Positions 8,467 to 16,922 are shown, numbered from the stretch's first letter. The stretch: 38,836 nt of DNA from Pseudomonas mangiferae (GCF_007109405.1 NZ_VJOY01000023.1:1-38836), one strand, 5' to 3'. The notes: a model not told the origin generated them from the letters alone. Program-made: numbers and translations.

Positions 8467-9348
8467 CTAGGCGCGACGGCCTGCACGCAGGTGGCGTAGC
8501 CCCTCCAGCACCAGCAGCGCCACCGCCAGCCAGATCGGCACGTAGGTGGGCCACTCGTGGGGCGCGATGGTTTCCCCCATCGCCAGGGCGACCCCCACCA
8601 GCAGCACCGGCTCCACGTAACCCAGCAGCCCGAACAGACCAAAGGGCAGCGTCCGGCTGGCGAGGATGTAGCAGACCAGTGCCGAGGCGCTGATCATCCC
8701 CAGCAGCGGCACCAGCCCATACAGCGCCGGGCGGGCCACGAACACCTCGCCCAGGGACCCGCCCGCCAACAGCGCGCCCACGGCGAGCGGCGCCATCAGC
8801 AGCATGTCGAACCACAGCCCGCCCAGGTGATCCGCGCCCAGGCGGCGGCGCAGGACGAAATAGATCGGGTAGCCTACGGCCACCAGCAGGGTCTCCCAGG
8901 ACAGGTTGCCCACCCGCAGGAAGGCATGGGCGACCCCGAGCGCCGCACAGCAGGCGGCCACGGTCTGCAGCCGCGACAGGCGCTCCCCGTAGAACACCCG
9001 TCCGGTCAGGATCATGGTCAGCGGCAGCAGGAAATAGCCCAGGGATACGTGCAACCCGCGGCCATGCAGGGGCGCCCAGAGGAACAGCCAGAGCTGCATC
9101 GCGATCAGTGCCGACAACGTCAGCAGGCCGACCAGCAACAGTGGCCGTCGCACCACCCGGGCCGCCAGCTCGCGCGCCAGCCGCCAATCGCCGCTGTAGA
9201 CCATGAACAGGGTGACGCAGGGGAAGGTCAGTACCATCCGCCAGCCGAACACCTGTTCGCCGCTCAGCGGCGCGAGGAACTGGGTGAGGTAATACATGAC
9301 GCCGAACAGCACCGAGGCGCTCACCGACAACACCACGCCCTTGGACAC
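8467..9348 (-). CDS. rarD: RarD family EamA transporter, 293 aa
   Basis: This is an inner-membrane protein with ten hydrophobic segments formed by two EamA repeats. The N-terminus SKGVVLSVSASVLFGVMYYL and the following GEQVFGWRM are typical of RarD, named for chloramphenicol sensitivity in E. coli; the true substrate is not settled. The start is taken as the GTG at 9348, because it has GGTGAGG about 5 nt upstream and gives the usual family length of about 295; the longer open frame adds over 100 unlikely residues. It stands alone and converges with the diguanylate cyclase gene across a 104-nt gap. Confidence 0.82.
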   Translation of the reverse strand: MSKGVVLSVSASVLFGVMYYLTQFLAPLSGEQVFGWRMVLTFPCVTLFMVYSGDWRLARELAARVVRRPLLLVGLLTLSALIAMQLWLFLWAPLHGRGLHVSLGYFLLPLTMILTGRVFYGERLSRLQTVAACCAALGVAHAFLRVGNLSWETLLVAVGYPIYFVLRRRLGADHLGGLWFDMLLMAPLAVGALLAGGSLGEVFVARPALYGLVPLLGMISASALVCYILASRTLPFGLFGLLGYVEPVLLVGVALAMGETIAPHEWPTYVPIWLAVALLVLEGLRHLRAGRRA

Positions 9349-9597
9349 GACCGCCTCACCCTGCGAAAAAAGAGGTCGCAGTGTAGTGGCTCCCTGCCGC
9401 TTGGCGCGACAGGGAAAGAGGGAAAGCGGCAAGGTGCAAACCGCTGCCCGACCGCTTCCGCTCGCTAGGGGCGCTGCCGGTCCACTCGAAAGCGTCCTGA
9501 CAAGGATGGGAAGCAGGCCATTGGGGCTGGCTTTGCCGTTTCGTCGGCCCGACGGGATAAGGCAACGGGCACAGCCTTCCAGGGCGAGCTTGTGGCC
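9349..9597. other. Intergenic stretch between rarD and the repeat ladder
   Basis: No coding sequence is supported here. The rarD promoter must lie in the first part. At 9542-9554 CGTCGG and CCGACG flank one base and may be an outlying, heavily decayed unit of the ladder that follows, but the flanks do not match well. Confidence 0.4.
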
Positions 9598-9971
9598 CGC
9601 TCCGTTTCCCAGACCTATGGGAACGCTACCAGCGGTGGACCCGGCCTTCGATCCATCTCCGGATATGCGCAAGGGCCACACAACCAGCGCCCGAATGGCA
9701 TCAGCGGCGATCGGCTCATCCGTGCATGGTTGGACACGCGTCTTCTCCGCATCCCTGCCGGCCTGGAATACCCGCTGATGCCCTCGTACGAGGCGACACG
9801 AGCCACTGGCGATACGCGCGCCTTACACCCACGGTTGATCCCCACCCATACGGGGAATACAGGCTGTCCATACCGGCAAATCGGCTCACCCCCCTATACG
9901 CGGTGAATATGCCGTCGAGGTGTCGACCGAGAACGGCGGCAACGCGTCATCCTATATCCGCGAGGAAACGA
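9598..9971. CRISPR. Degenerate type I-E-like CRISPR array (relic)
   Basis: The best unit, 9832-9860, begins CGGTTGATCCCC and ends GGGGAATAC. It matches, by my memory of the P. aeruginosa type I-E repeat read in reverse (CGGTTCATCCCC to GGGGAACAC), about 24 of 29 positions. Related units start at 9712 (CGGCTCATCC), 9772 (CCGCTGATGCC), 9882 (CGGCTCACCCCC) and 9943 (CGCGTCATCC); a further one at 9598-9627 centres on TTCCCA/TGGGAA. Stem centres lie at about 9726, 9787, 9847, then 9896 and 9958, so steps are 60-62 nt except one of 49. A 29-nt repeat plus 32-nt spacer gives 61. One frame through the best unit reads LIPTHTGNT, like the false peptides seen across I-E arrays. Units are far more diverged than in a working array and no cas gene is present in the window. 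Confidence 0.5.
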
Positions 9972-10056
9972 TTCCAGCACGTAGCGGAGTCTGACCCCCA
10001 TCCAGCCACCTGAAACCCTGCCGACGAAAACCCGCCTGCCGCTTCCCACACGTGGC

Positions 10057-10806
10057 TCAGGGAACCGTCACCCCCAGCCCCTCGGCCAGGCGTGCCAGGC
10101 TGCCGTCATCACGCAGGGCGGTGAGGGCCTGGTCGAGGGTGGCGCGCAGGGCGTCGTGCTCGGCATCGCGGGGGAAGGCGAAGTAGCCGTCCTGGGCGTC
10201 GATGGGCGGAGCGATGGGGACGATGCGGCCCTGCAGGCCGAGGGCACGCAGGTCGAGGTCGGTGTGGCGGGCGTTGGCCGCCAGCAGGTCGATACGGCCG
10301 GCGCCCAGCATGCGCAGGCCATTGGTGACGTTCTCCACCGGGCTCGGGTCCAGGGCCGCGCTTTCGCTGCGGAAGCGGTCGCCGTAGGTCCAGCCTCGCA
10401 CCAGGGCGACGCGCAGCCCGGCCAGGCGCCGGTAGTCTCCCTGCCAGTCCGGGAGCCGGTCGGTACGGCCGTAGAACTGGATGACGTCACGATAGAACGG
10501 CAGCCGGGAGAACCCCCAGCGCTGGCGGCGCTCCGGCGTGGCATAGGGGCCGATGAGGATGTCCGCCTCGCCATTGCTCACCATGCGCTGGGCGCGGGAC
10601 CAGGGATAGAGCAGGAAGCGCACCCGGTCGCCCCGGGCCTGCAGCACCCGCTCGAGCACGGCGGGCCCCAGGCCAGTGAAACCACCGCGACCGTCCTCTT
10701 CGAAGATACGTGGGAACGCGGCCCCGACGGCAATCCACTCCCGGGCCTGAACCGGTCCCAGCAGGACCAGTGCCATCAGGGTTGCCACTATCTTCCCACG
10801 CCTCAT
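10057..10806 (-). CDS. Periplasmic solute-binding protein, family 3 type, 249 aa
   Basis: The start at 10806 has GGGGAGA just upstream and opens a signal peptide of about 21 residues ending VQA-REW. The mature protein has the order of an amino-acid type (SBP_bac_3) binding protein: EEDGRGGFTGLGPAVLERVL, then a segment LYPWSRAQRMVSNGEADILI, then LAGLRVALVRGWTYG and a closing amphipathic helix. No ABC permease or ATPase is adjacent, so it may be an orphan receptor or sensor-like protein rather than a transport component. In Pseudomonas such orphans are frequent. The ligand is unknown. Downstream is the repeat ladder. Confidence 0.75.
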   Translation of the reverse strand: MRRGKIVATLMALVLLGPVQAREWIAVGAAFPRIFEEDGRGGFTGLGPAVLERVLQARGDRVRFLLYPWSRAQRMVSNGEADILIGPYATPERRQRWGFSRLPFYRDVIQFYGRTDRLPDWQGDYRRLAGLRVALVRGWTYGDRFRSESAALDPSPVENVTNGLRMLGAGRIDLLAANARHTDLDLRALGLQGRIVPIAPPIDAQDGYFAFPRDAEHDALRATLDQALTALRDDGSLARLAEGLGVTVP

Positions 10807-11264
10807 GGTCTCCCCTGCGCATTCGAATGGACTGCTCGAAGCATCGTCGTTTCGGGCCGTTTCGCACTGCCGTTCATCCGGCCACAGCCTGGCTGACCCC
10901 TGCTTTAAGCGCTTCGCCGCTGGCTTTTCTCTGAAAGCGCCGGAATTACGTACGCCAGAAAAACGCCTTTCCCGAGAAGACTTTGCACGATCGTCTATCG
11001 ATGGACGGTAGTGAACTTAGTACGCTCGCTCAGAAAACAATCTAATTCGGTATTTTTTTGACGCCAAAACTACGACGAGCGGTGCTTAATTTTTAGCCAG
11101 CAATGCACGATAAAGCCCCCGCAAACGCCCTGTTGCGGGGCTCACGGGCCAGAAGCCCACTCTTTTTCATTGCTGTCGTGTCACTGGCTGGAACGCCAAG
11201 TAATTGCTTACTGACTCGAGGATGAGATGTGCCCCGACTGAGATCCAACCCTGGAGAACCAGTC
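10807..11264. other. Divergent intergenic region with an AT-rich core and a hairpin
   Basis: The stretch 11030-11100 is clearly AT-richer than its surroundings and probably holds the promoter of the alginate lyase gene, but no good -35/-10 pair was found. At 11114-11142 AGCCCC-GCAA and TTGC-GGGGCT form a hairpin with one bulged C and no T run. It could be a leader structure or an attenuator. No gene is supported. Confidence 0.45.
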
Positions 11265-11942
11265 ATGATCGATTTGTCCACCTGGAACCTGTCCATTCCC
11301 GTCGGTGTTCCCGCCACCACCATTTCCACCCCTATGCTGGTGGGTGGCTTCCAGGACTACTACTTTCGCGCCAATACCAGCACCGGCACCGTGGTCTTCT
11401 GGGCCCCGGTCACCGGCAGCACCACCCAGAGCGCTGTGTACCCGCGCGCCGAGTTGCGAGAAACCTTCGCCAACGGTGGGCTGAAGAACTGGACCTACCC
11501 CAGCGCGGACAACTACCTGTCGGCCGACCTGATGGTCAACCAGGTGCCCTCCAGCGGCAAGGTGGTGGTCGGGCAGATCCACGCCTACAACAGCGACAAG
11601 CCGATGTTGAAGCTGGAATTCCAGTACAAGCCGAAGACTCAGACGGCCAACCTGGTGGCAAAGATCCGCTTCACCCCGTACGACGCTGAGGGCCAGGTCT
11701 ACACCCTGCTCAGCGGCATTCGTCTCGACCAGCGCTTCAGCTACACCCTGAACCTGACTCCCACCGGTAAGCTGAACATCGTGCTCAACGACAAGGCCTG
11801 GAGCACCCAGCTGTCCACCCTCTGGGCGCCCAAGCCGCTGTACTTCAAGGCCGGCGTCTACATCCAGGACAACACCGGGTACGCCAGCGAAGCCGGTGCC
11901 GCCACCTTCGACCGCCTGAGCATCGAGCACCGCGCCCTGTAG
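11265..11942 (+). CDS. Polysaccharide lyase family 7 alginate lyase, 225 aa
   Basis: It cleaves alginate by beta-elimination. The three PL7 signature blocks are present: RAELRET near residue 62, QIH near residue 104, and YFKAGVYIQ near residue 195. QIH rather than QVH has been linked in this family to preference for guluronate-containing blocks. The start at 11265 (MIDLSTWNLSIPVG) has CTGGAG 9 nt upstream. From this start, and from the 12-residue longer alternative, no Sec signal peptide is seen. The length matches P. aeruginosa PA1167, which I remember as similarly short. It has no alginate biosynthesis neighbours, so it looks like a free-standing degradative gene. Confidence 0.88.
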   Translation: MIDLSTWNLSIPVGVPATTISTPMLVGGFQDYYFRANTSTGTVVFWAPVTGSTTQSAVYPRAELRETFANGGLKNWTYPSADNYLSADLMVNQVPSSGKVVVGQIHAYNSDKPMLKLEFQYKPKTQTANLVAKIRFTPYDAEGQVYTLLSGIRLDQRFSYTLNLTPTGKLNIVLNDKAWSTQLSTLWAPKPLYFKAGVYIQDNTGYASEAGAATFDRLSIEHRAL

Positions 11943-12070
11943 GCGCGGCTTCCGAAACGCAACCGGGGCTCGCACCGCCCTTCACAGGCGGCACCGTCGC
12001 CCACGCGGTCGGTTCGCCGTCCACGACGCAGCCCCAAGGCCACGGCGTTCGAGGAGACGGAGCAACCGCC

Positions 12071-12568
12071 TCAGCGCCCCTGGAGGTCGCGCCAGGTGAG
12101 GTAGAGACGGGTGTCGAATTCGTACTGGTGGTAACCCGGCAGCATGTGTTCGCAGAGCTGGTAGAACGCCTTGTTGTGCGCCAGCTCCTTCAGGTGTGCC
12201 AGCTCGTGGACGACGATCATCCGCAGGAACTGCGGAGCGGCCTCCTTGAACAGCGCGGCGATGCGGATTTCCTTCTTGGCCTTGAGCCGCCCGCCCTGCA
12301 CCCGCGACACCGCGGTGTGCAGGCCCAAGGCCCGTTTCGCCGTGTCCAGGGTGCCGTCGTAGAGCACCTTGTCCAGCATCGGGGCATTGCGCAGGTGGGC
12401 CTGCTTGAGCCCGGCGGCGTAGGTATAGAGGGCCTTGTCGTTTTGCACATCGTGCCGCTCGGGATAGCGCTGGGCGAGATAGTCGCCCAGGCGGCCGTCG
12501 TCGATCAGGCGGCGGACCTGGTCGAGCGTGGCGGGCGGGTAGCCGGACAGGTAGGTGAGCGGGGACAT
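12071..12568 (-). CDS. YgjP-type M48-like metal-dependent protein, 165 aa
   Basis: The motif HELAH at 121-125 followed by HNKAF at 131 is the zinc-site pattern of the YgjP / DUF45 group, distant relatives of M48 peptidases. The C-terminus has the usual HMLPGYHQYEFDTRLYLTWRD order. I recall some members reported as nucleoside-phosphate hydrolases, so proteolysis should not be assumed. The start at 12568 (MSPLTYLSGYPPATLDQV) fits the family; the open frame continues upstream but with low-complexity Ala/Arg/Pro sequence. No signal peptide is seen, so it is cytoplasmic. No clear Shine-Dalgarno sequence is visible. It lies downstream of the collagenase gene in the same direction, separated by a hairpin. 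Confidence 0.8.
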   Translation of the reverse strand: MSPLTYLSGYPPATLDQVRRLIDDGRLGDYLAQRYPERHDVQNDKALYTYAAGLKQAHLRNAPMLDKVLYDGTLDTAKRALGLHTAVSRVQGGRLKAKKEIRIAALFKEAAPQFLRMIVVHELAHLKELAHNKAFYQLCEHMLPGYHQYEFDTRLYLTWRDLQGR

Positions 12569-12638
12569 GGAACGTGGCCGGGGAACGGGCACGCAGTGTA
12601 CCCGAAGGCCCGCGGGCGGCGCGCCGCCCGCCGCGAGT

Positions 12639-12661
12639 GGCCCGTCCATTGCGGACGGGCC
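12639..12661 (-). terminator. Strong hairpin after the collagenase gene
   Basis: GGCCCGTCC, loop ATTGC, GGACGGGCC: a perfect 9-bp stem just past the collagenase stop. There is no T run, so termination may be weak or the hairpin may only protect the 3' end. A second palindrome (12613-12630) follows. Confidence 0.5.
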
Positions 12662-12674
12662 GGCAGTCATCGCC

Positions 12675-15110
12675 TCAGTGTAGCGGCGGACGCGCCAGGC
12701 TGGCGCCGCCGTCTTCCAGGCGCTGGTGCGCCGCAGCATGGCGATGGCCACGGTCGGCGCTTTCGCTGTCGCTGACGGGCGCCAGCGAGGCGGCTTTCTT
12801 GGGCCGGCTGGCCCAGTCGGCGATCAGTTGGTCGCGCCAGGCCGGGTAGTAGGCGCCATGCACACGCTCCACCTCGGCCAGCGCGGCGTTGTAGCCGTCC
12901 AGGTCGTTACGCCGCAGGTAGCCGGCCAGGGCCAGGTGACGCTGCGGGTCGCGGCTCTGCAGGTAGCGATGCAGGGTGTAGGACCAGTGGTAGACCATGC
13001 TGTCGCCGCTGCCGTAGGACAGGTGCAGGATGTCGCCCACCCCCGGGCGCTGCGCCGGCTCGCTGCGGCTGATGTCGTCCAGGCCGCGGGGGAAGGTGTC
13101 GCCCCAGGCCAGGTATTCCGCCAGGCCTTCGGACCACCAGGTGGTCACGTCCAGCGGGTAGTGGCCGAACGGGCCGTACTGGTCGAAGCGGCCATCCAGG
13201 TAATGCACGTACTCGTGGTTGAGGTTCCACACCTGCCAGGTGGGCGTCGCCCGCTCATAGGCGAAGAAGCGCGCCTGGTTGTCCGGCCGCGACGGGTCGC
13301 CCTCAATGTAGATGCCGCCGTTGTCGGTGCTGACGCCGTACAGCACGCCGGCGTACTTCTGGTACTGCTCGGCACTGGAAAACACCACCAGCTCCAGGGT
13401 CTTGTTGTAGTCGTCGGCCACTGGCTGGTTGCCGGTCTGCATGATGCGGTGGAAGTCCTGCTCCTGGTTCGCCAGGCTGCGGCAGATGGTATCCAGGTGC
13501 TGCGAGGTAAGGGCCTGGGAGCGCACGTTGAGGGTCGGCCCGCAGACGTGGGTCTGGGGCAGCACCTCGCCGATCTCGAAGCGGTGGCAGAGCCCGTCGA
13601 AACGGGTGGCACAGCTGTTGTCCACGTCGCCGCGGTAGGCGAACTCCACGTAGTAGCTGCGGAAGTTGCTCTTCAGCTCCAGGTCATCCAGCTTGCCCTG
13701 GCCCAGGTGGGCCTGCATGACCCGCCGCGCGGCCTGGTCGGCGTGCTCGCCCCAGGCGGCGTCGCCCAGGCCGTGGAGCTTGCCCAGGGCCTCAATGGCG
13801 TTCATCACGATGAAGCCGTCATTGTTGCGCCACAGGGCGTTGTGGCCGGTGGCGAGCTGGGCGACGGCGTCCAGCAGACGCGGTTCGGCGGCCACTGCCT
13901 GGCGCAGAACGCCGGTGCTGTAGCCGAAGCGGTCGAACAGATTGAGGGTCTCGAACACCGCGTCGCCGTAGGTGCTCTCGGCGCTCAGGGTCGGCACCGC
14001 GTCCAGGTGCTGCAGCAGGGCCAGCAGGCGTGGCAGGTGGCGCGCCAGCGCCGGGCTGATGTCGGCGGAGGCCAGGCCACCCAAGGCCACGACGTAGCCT
14101 TCGATCACCGCGCCGGACGCCTTCTGGTAGACCAGCAGGTCCTTCATCTGCGCCACCCGGTACAGGGCCCGCTCCAGCAGCGCCTGCTGCGCCGGCTCGG
14201 TCTTGGCCAGCCCGTGGTAGTAGTTGTAGGCCCGCAGGAAATACAGCAGGCGGTCGAGGTCCGGGTCCTGCATCGCCTCCTGCCGGGCGAGGAAATCGAT
14301 GGACGCCAGCACCGCTTCCAGGCGGCCGGCCTTGCGATGATCGAAGGTCTCGACGAAGAACTCGTTGTCCAGCACCTCGCGCACCAGCGGCGAGAAGTCC
14401 GCCTTGCTGCGCAGGGTCGGGTCGATGGGCGGGTCCTGGGGCGTCTCGGGCTCGGCCGAGCCGGAGGCACGCAGGTCCAGTTGCACCCGGGCGATGGTGG
14501 AATAGGCCTTGCCGTCGCTCACCCGGTAGGCGAAGGCATCCTGGCCGTCCTGGTCGCGGTGGGCCTTGTAGCGGTACTCGCCGGTCTGGCTGTCCAGGCG
14601 CAGGGTGCCGCTACGTGGCCAGTCGATCACGGCGTAGGTCAGGGGATCGCCGTCGGCATCGCTGCCGATCACCCGGCCACGGAATTCACGGCCGGCATCG
14701 ACCCGCTGGCTCTGCTCGGCGGCGGACGGCGCGCGATTGCCGTCGCTGCCGTCGGCGGCCAGCAGGGTGAGTTGCACGGTGGCCGCCTCGGACCAGGCCT
14801 TCCCGTCGGTGGCGCGGTACTCGAAGCTGTCGAACCGCGCGCTGGCGGTCGGGGTGTAGCGGTAGCGGCCGGTGTTGGCGTCCACGGTCACCTGGCCGTA
14901 GCGGGGCTGGCGGACGATGGCGTAGGAGATGGGGTCCAGGTCGGCGTCGCGGGCCCAGACCCAACTGGCGTGGGGCTGGCCGGCGGCGATGCGTTCGGCG
15001 TGGCCGCGCACCTCGGGGGCCTGGTTGGCCTGGGCGACGGCCAGGGCGAAGGGGCTCAGGCCCAGCAGCAGCAAGCTGCGGCGGATGCGGGAAGAGGCGT
15101 GATCGAGCAT
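12675..15110 (-). CDS. Secreted M9 collagenase with two N-terminal cadherin-like domains, 811 aa
   Basis: A signal peptide (RIRRSLLLLGLSPFALAVAQ) opens the protein from the ATG at 15110. Two tandem repeats of about 95 residues follow, each with the order DADxDPxxYAxxxxPxxGxxxxDxxTGxYRY and a closing ATDGKAWS or VSDGKAYS, as in VCBS/cadherin-like domains. From about residue 240 the M9 N-terminal helical domain follows, and then the peptidase domain with HEYVH (632-636) and a third zinc ligand candidate E661 in WWSEGLAEYLAW. The expected activity is zinc-dependent cleavage of collagen outside the cell. In well-studied clostridial enzymes accessory PKD or collagen-binding domains are C-terminal; here they precede the catalytic part and the C-terminus is a short polar tail. 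Confidence 0.88.
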   Translation of the reverse strand: MLDHASSRIRRSLLLLGLSPFALAVAQANQAPEVRGHAERIAAGQPHASWVWARDADLDPISYAIVRQPRYGQVTVDANTGRYRYTPTASARFDSFEYRATDGKAWSEAATVQLTLLAADGSDGNRAPSAAEQSQRVDAGREFRGRVIGSDADGDPLTYAVIDWPRSGTLRLDSQTGEYRYKAHRDQDGQDAFAYRVSDGKAYSTIARVQLDLRASGSAEPETPQDPPIDPTLRSKADFSPLVREVLDNEFFVETFDHRKAGRLEAVLASIDFLARQEAMQDPDLDRLLYFLRAYNYYHGLAKTEPAQQALLERALYRVAQMKDLLVYQKASGAVIEGYVVALGGLASADISPALARHLPRLLALLQHLDAVPTLSAESTYGDAVFETLNLFDRFGYSTGVLRQAVAAEPRLLDAVAQLATGHNALWRNNDGFIVMNAIEALGKLHGLGDAAWGEHADQAARRVMQAHLGQGKLDDLELKSNFRSYYVEFAYRGDVDNSCATRFDGLCHRFEIGEVLPQTHVCGPTLNVRSQALTSQHLDTICRSLANQEQDFHRIMQTGNQPVADDYNKTLELVVFSSAEQYQKYAGVLYGVSTDNGGIYIEGDPSRPDNQARFFAYERATPTWQVWNLNHEYVHYLDGRFDQYGPFGHYPLDVTTWWSEGLAEYLAWGDTFPRGLDDISRSEPAQRPGVGDILHLSYGSGDSMVYHWSYTLHRYLQSRDPQRHLALAGYLRRNDLDGYNAALAEVERVHGAYYPAWRDQLIADWASRPKKAASLAPVSDSESADRGHRHAAAHQRLEDGGASLARPPLH

Positions 15111-15302
15111 GACAGGCTCCGCGTTCAAGGCAGTGGAGCGGCGAAGCCTAGTCGAGGGTCCCTGGACGAAACCGTGTGAAACCGCACGTTCGTCCAAAAT
15201 GGCTGGCCGAAACGGTACTTTCGTTCCAAATCTGCGACGGGCCTCTCACCGGCGCAGGCTGCCCTGGCGAACTGTACGAAAGTGTCTACCCGTACACGAA
15301 AA

Positions 15303-15326
15303 AGCCCGCACGAGGCGGGCTCTTTC
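15303..15326 (-). terminator. Rho-independent terminator of fba
   Basis: On the minus strand AGCCCGC, loop CTCGT, GCGGGCT followed by a T run, about 15 nt after the fba stop at 15340. Confidence 0.85.
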
Positions 15327-15339
15327 GACAGCGGCGGGA

Positions 15340-16404
15340 TCAGTTGACCTTGGGGTCCAGCTCACCGTTGGCGTAGCGTTGGAACATCACTTCCAGGGAG
15401 ATCGGCTTGATCTTGCTGGCGTTGCCGGCGGTGCCGAAGGCCTCGTAGCGAGCGATGCAGACGTCACGCATGGCAGTGACGGTCTTCGCCAGGTACTTGC
15501 GCGGGTCGAACTCGCTGCGGTTCTTCGCCATGAACTCGCGGATCGCGCCGGTGGACGCCAGGCGCAGGTCGGTGTCGATGTTCACTTTGCGCACACCGTA
15601 CTTGATGCCCTCGACGATTTCCTCGACCGGCACGCCGTAGGTTTCCTTGATATCGCCGCCGTACTCGTTGATCACCTTCAGCCATTCCTGGGGCACGCTG
15701 GAGGAGCCGTGCATCACCAAGTGGGTGTCGGGGATGCGCGCATGGATTTCCTTGATGCGCTGGATCGACAGGGTGTCGCCGGTGGGCGGCTTGGTGAACT
15801 TGTAGGCGCCGTGGCTGGTGCCGATGGCGATGGCCAGGGCATCCACCTTGGTGGCCTTGACGAAGGCGGCGGCTTCTTCCGGGTCGGTGAGCAACTGGCT
15901 GTGGTCCAGGGTGCCCTCGGCGCCGACGCCGTCTTCCTCGCCGGCCATGCCGGTCTCCAGGCTGCCCAGGCAGCCCAGCTCGCCTTCCACGGATACGCCG
16001 CAGGCATGGGCGAACGCCACGGTCTGCTGGGTCACGCGGACGTTGTAGTCATAGTCGGACGGGGTCTTGCCGTCGGCCTTCAGGGAGCCGTCCATCATCA
16101 CCGAAGAGAAGCCCAGCTGGATCGAGCGCTGGCAGACGTCCGGGCTGGTGCCATGGTCCTGGTGCATCACCACGGGGATATGGGGGAATTCCTCGATGGC
16201 AGCGAGGATCAGGTGGCGCAGGAACGGGGCGCCGGCGTACTTGCGGGCACCGGCGGAGGCCTGCACGATCACCGGGGAGTCGGTCTTGTCGGCCGCTTCC
16301 ATGATGGCGCGCATCTGTTCCAGGTTGTTGACGTTGAAGGCCGGAACGCCGTAGCCGAATTCGGCGGCGTGGTCCAGCATCTGGCGCATGCTGATGAGTG
16401 CCAT
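15340..16404 (-). CDS. fba: Class II fructose-1,6-bisphosphate aldolase, 354 aa
   Basis: It splits fructose-1,6-bisphosphate into dihydroxyacetone phosphate and glyceraldehyde-3-phosphate in the cytoplasm and works in gluconeogenesis in pseudomonads. Class II features are the zinc-site segment [10 protein letters not shown], the downstream [12 protein letters not shown], and [18 protein letters not shown] near the C-terminus. The start at 16404 ([15 protein letters not shown]) has CGGGAG about 10 nt upstream and gives exactly the length I expect for Pseudomonas Fda. The gene follows pgk and epd in the same direction with two small lipoprotein genes between, as in P. aeruginosa. Confidence 0.96.
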   Translation of the reverse strand: MALISMRQMLDHAAEFGYGVPAFNVNNLEQMRAIMEAADKTDSPVIVQASAGARKYAGAPFLRHLILAAIEEFPHIPVVMHQDHGTSPDVCQRSIQLGFSSVMMDGSLKADGKTPSDYDYNVRVTQQTVAFAHACGVSVEGELGCLGSLETGMAGEEDGVGAEGTLDHSQLLTDPEEAAAFVKATKVDALAIAIGTSHGAYKFTKPPTGDTLSIQRIKEIHARIPDTHLVMHGSSSVPQEWLKVINEYGGDIKETYGVPVEEIVEGIKYGVRKVNIDTDLRLASTGAIREFMAKNRSEFDPRKYLAKTVTAMRDVCIARYEAFGTAGNASKIKPISLEVMFQRYANGELDPKVN

Positions 16405-16481
16405 GTCTTGCAGTCTCCCGAGGGGGTGGGCTGTTTTTCGGTGTGAAGCCTGCCGCAGCGGCGGGCTCCGTTCAAGTCGAG

Positions 16482-16506
16482 GGACGGCGGGCATGACCCG
16501 CCGTCC
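16482..16506 (-). terminator. Hairpin after the MliC-like gene
   Basis: GGACGGCGGG, loop CATGA, CCCGCCGTCC: a perfect 10-bp stem 13 nt beyond the stop at 16519. No T run follows on the minus strand. It separates the lipoprotein gene from fba and may terminate or protect the transcript. Confidence 0.55.
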
Positions 16507-16518
16507 TCATGTTCAGGG

Positions 16519-16839
16519 TCAGGGCGCCTTGCAGCCCCGACCGACTAGGTCGTCGGTGGCGACCCAGTAGACCAGGCCCTGGTCGTCCCGCAGGTCGAAG
16601 GCCAGGCGGCCGTCGGTATAGAAGGCGCCGGAGGTCGCGGGTTCCTTCTCCAAGTGGTGCACCACGTCCTTCTCGCCCAGGCGCAGGTCGACGATGGACT
16701 GGCCGGCGTCCACGTAGCGCCACAGCACTTCGGCCTGGCTGTCGCAGACCCAGCGGGTCCAGTGGTCGCTGTCGCCTTCGCGCTGGCCGGCGCAACCGGC
16801 CAGCAGCGCGAGCAGGGAAAGGGGGATGACCTTGTTCAT
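16519..16839 (-). CDS. MliC-like lipoprotein, 106 aa
   Basis: The start at 16839 opens MNKVIPLSLLALLAGC, a lipoprotein signal with lipobox LAGC. The mature part has the MliC layout: WVCDSQAEVLWRY, a beta-rich core, SGAFYTDGRLAFDLR and a closing GRGC that can pair with the first cysteine. MliC proteins inhibit c-type lysozyme from the outer membrane. The key inhibitory segment of MliC (SGARY-like) appears here as SGAFY, so the inhibitory role is plausible but not proven. It lies between the small lipoprotein gene and fba, the same arrangement I recall for PA0554. Confidence 0.78.
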   Translation of the reverse strand: MNKVIPLSLLALLAGCAGQREGDSDHWTRWVCDSQAEVLWRYVDAGQSIVDLRLGEKDVVHHLEKEPATSGAFYTDGRLAFDLRDDQGLVYWVATDDLVGRGCKAP

Positions 16840-16887
16840 CGGCATTCCTCCGCGGCACCGGCGGGCCGGCGTCTCGCATCGCATTCG

Positions 16888-16907
16888 GAAGGCGGCGAAC
16901 CGCCTTC
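16888..16907 (-). terminator. Hairpin after the small lipoprotein gene
   Basis: GAAGGCGG, loop CGAA, CCGCCTTC: an 8-bp stem just after the stop at 16923. There is no T run on the minus strand, so this may be a processing or protective structure rather than a full terminator. Confidence 0.4.
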
Positions 16908-16922
16908 GGGTTAGGGCATGGC

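Noticed and set aside
9592-9906. 104-codon plus-strand frame through the repeat ladder
   Set aside because: It contains LIPTHTGNT-like segments as do false frames over type I-E CRISPR repeats, and no ribosome binding site is seen.
11014-11048. Possible AlgU-type promoter (GAACTT ... TCTAA) before the alginate lyase gene
   Set aside because: The spacing is about 22 nt instead of the 16-17 needed.
12726-15179. 817-codon plus-strand frame
   Set aside because: It is the shadow of the collagenase gene; the product is repetitive Val/Gly/Ala/Gln sequence with no motif, whereas the minus strand shows HEYVH and domain repeats.
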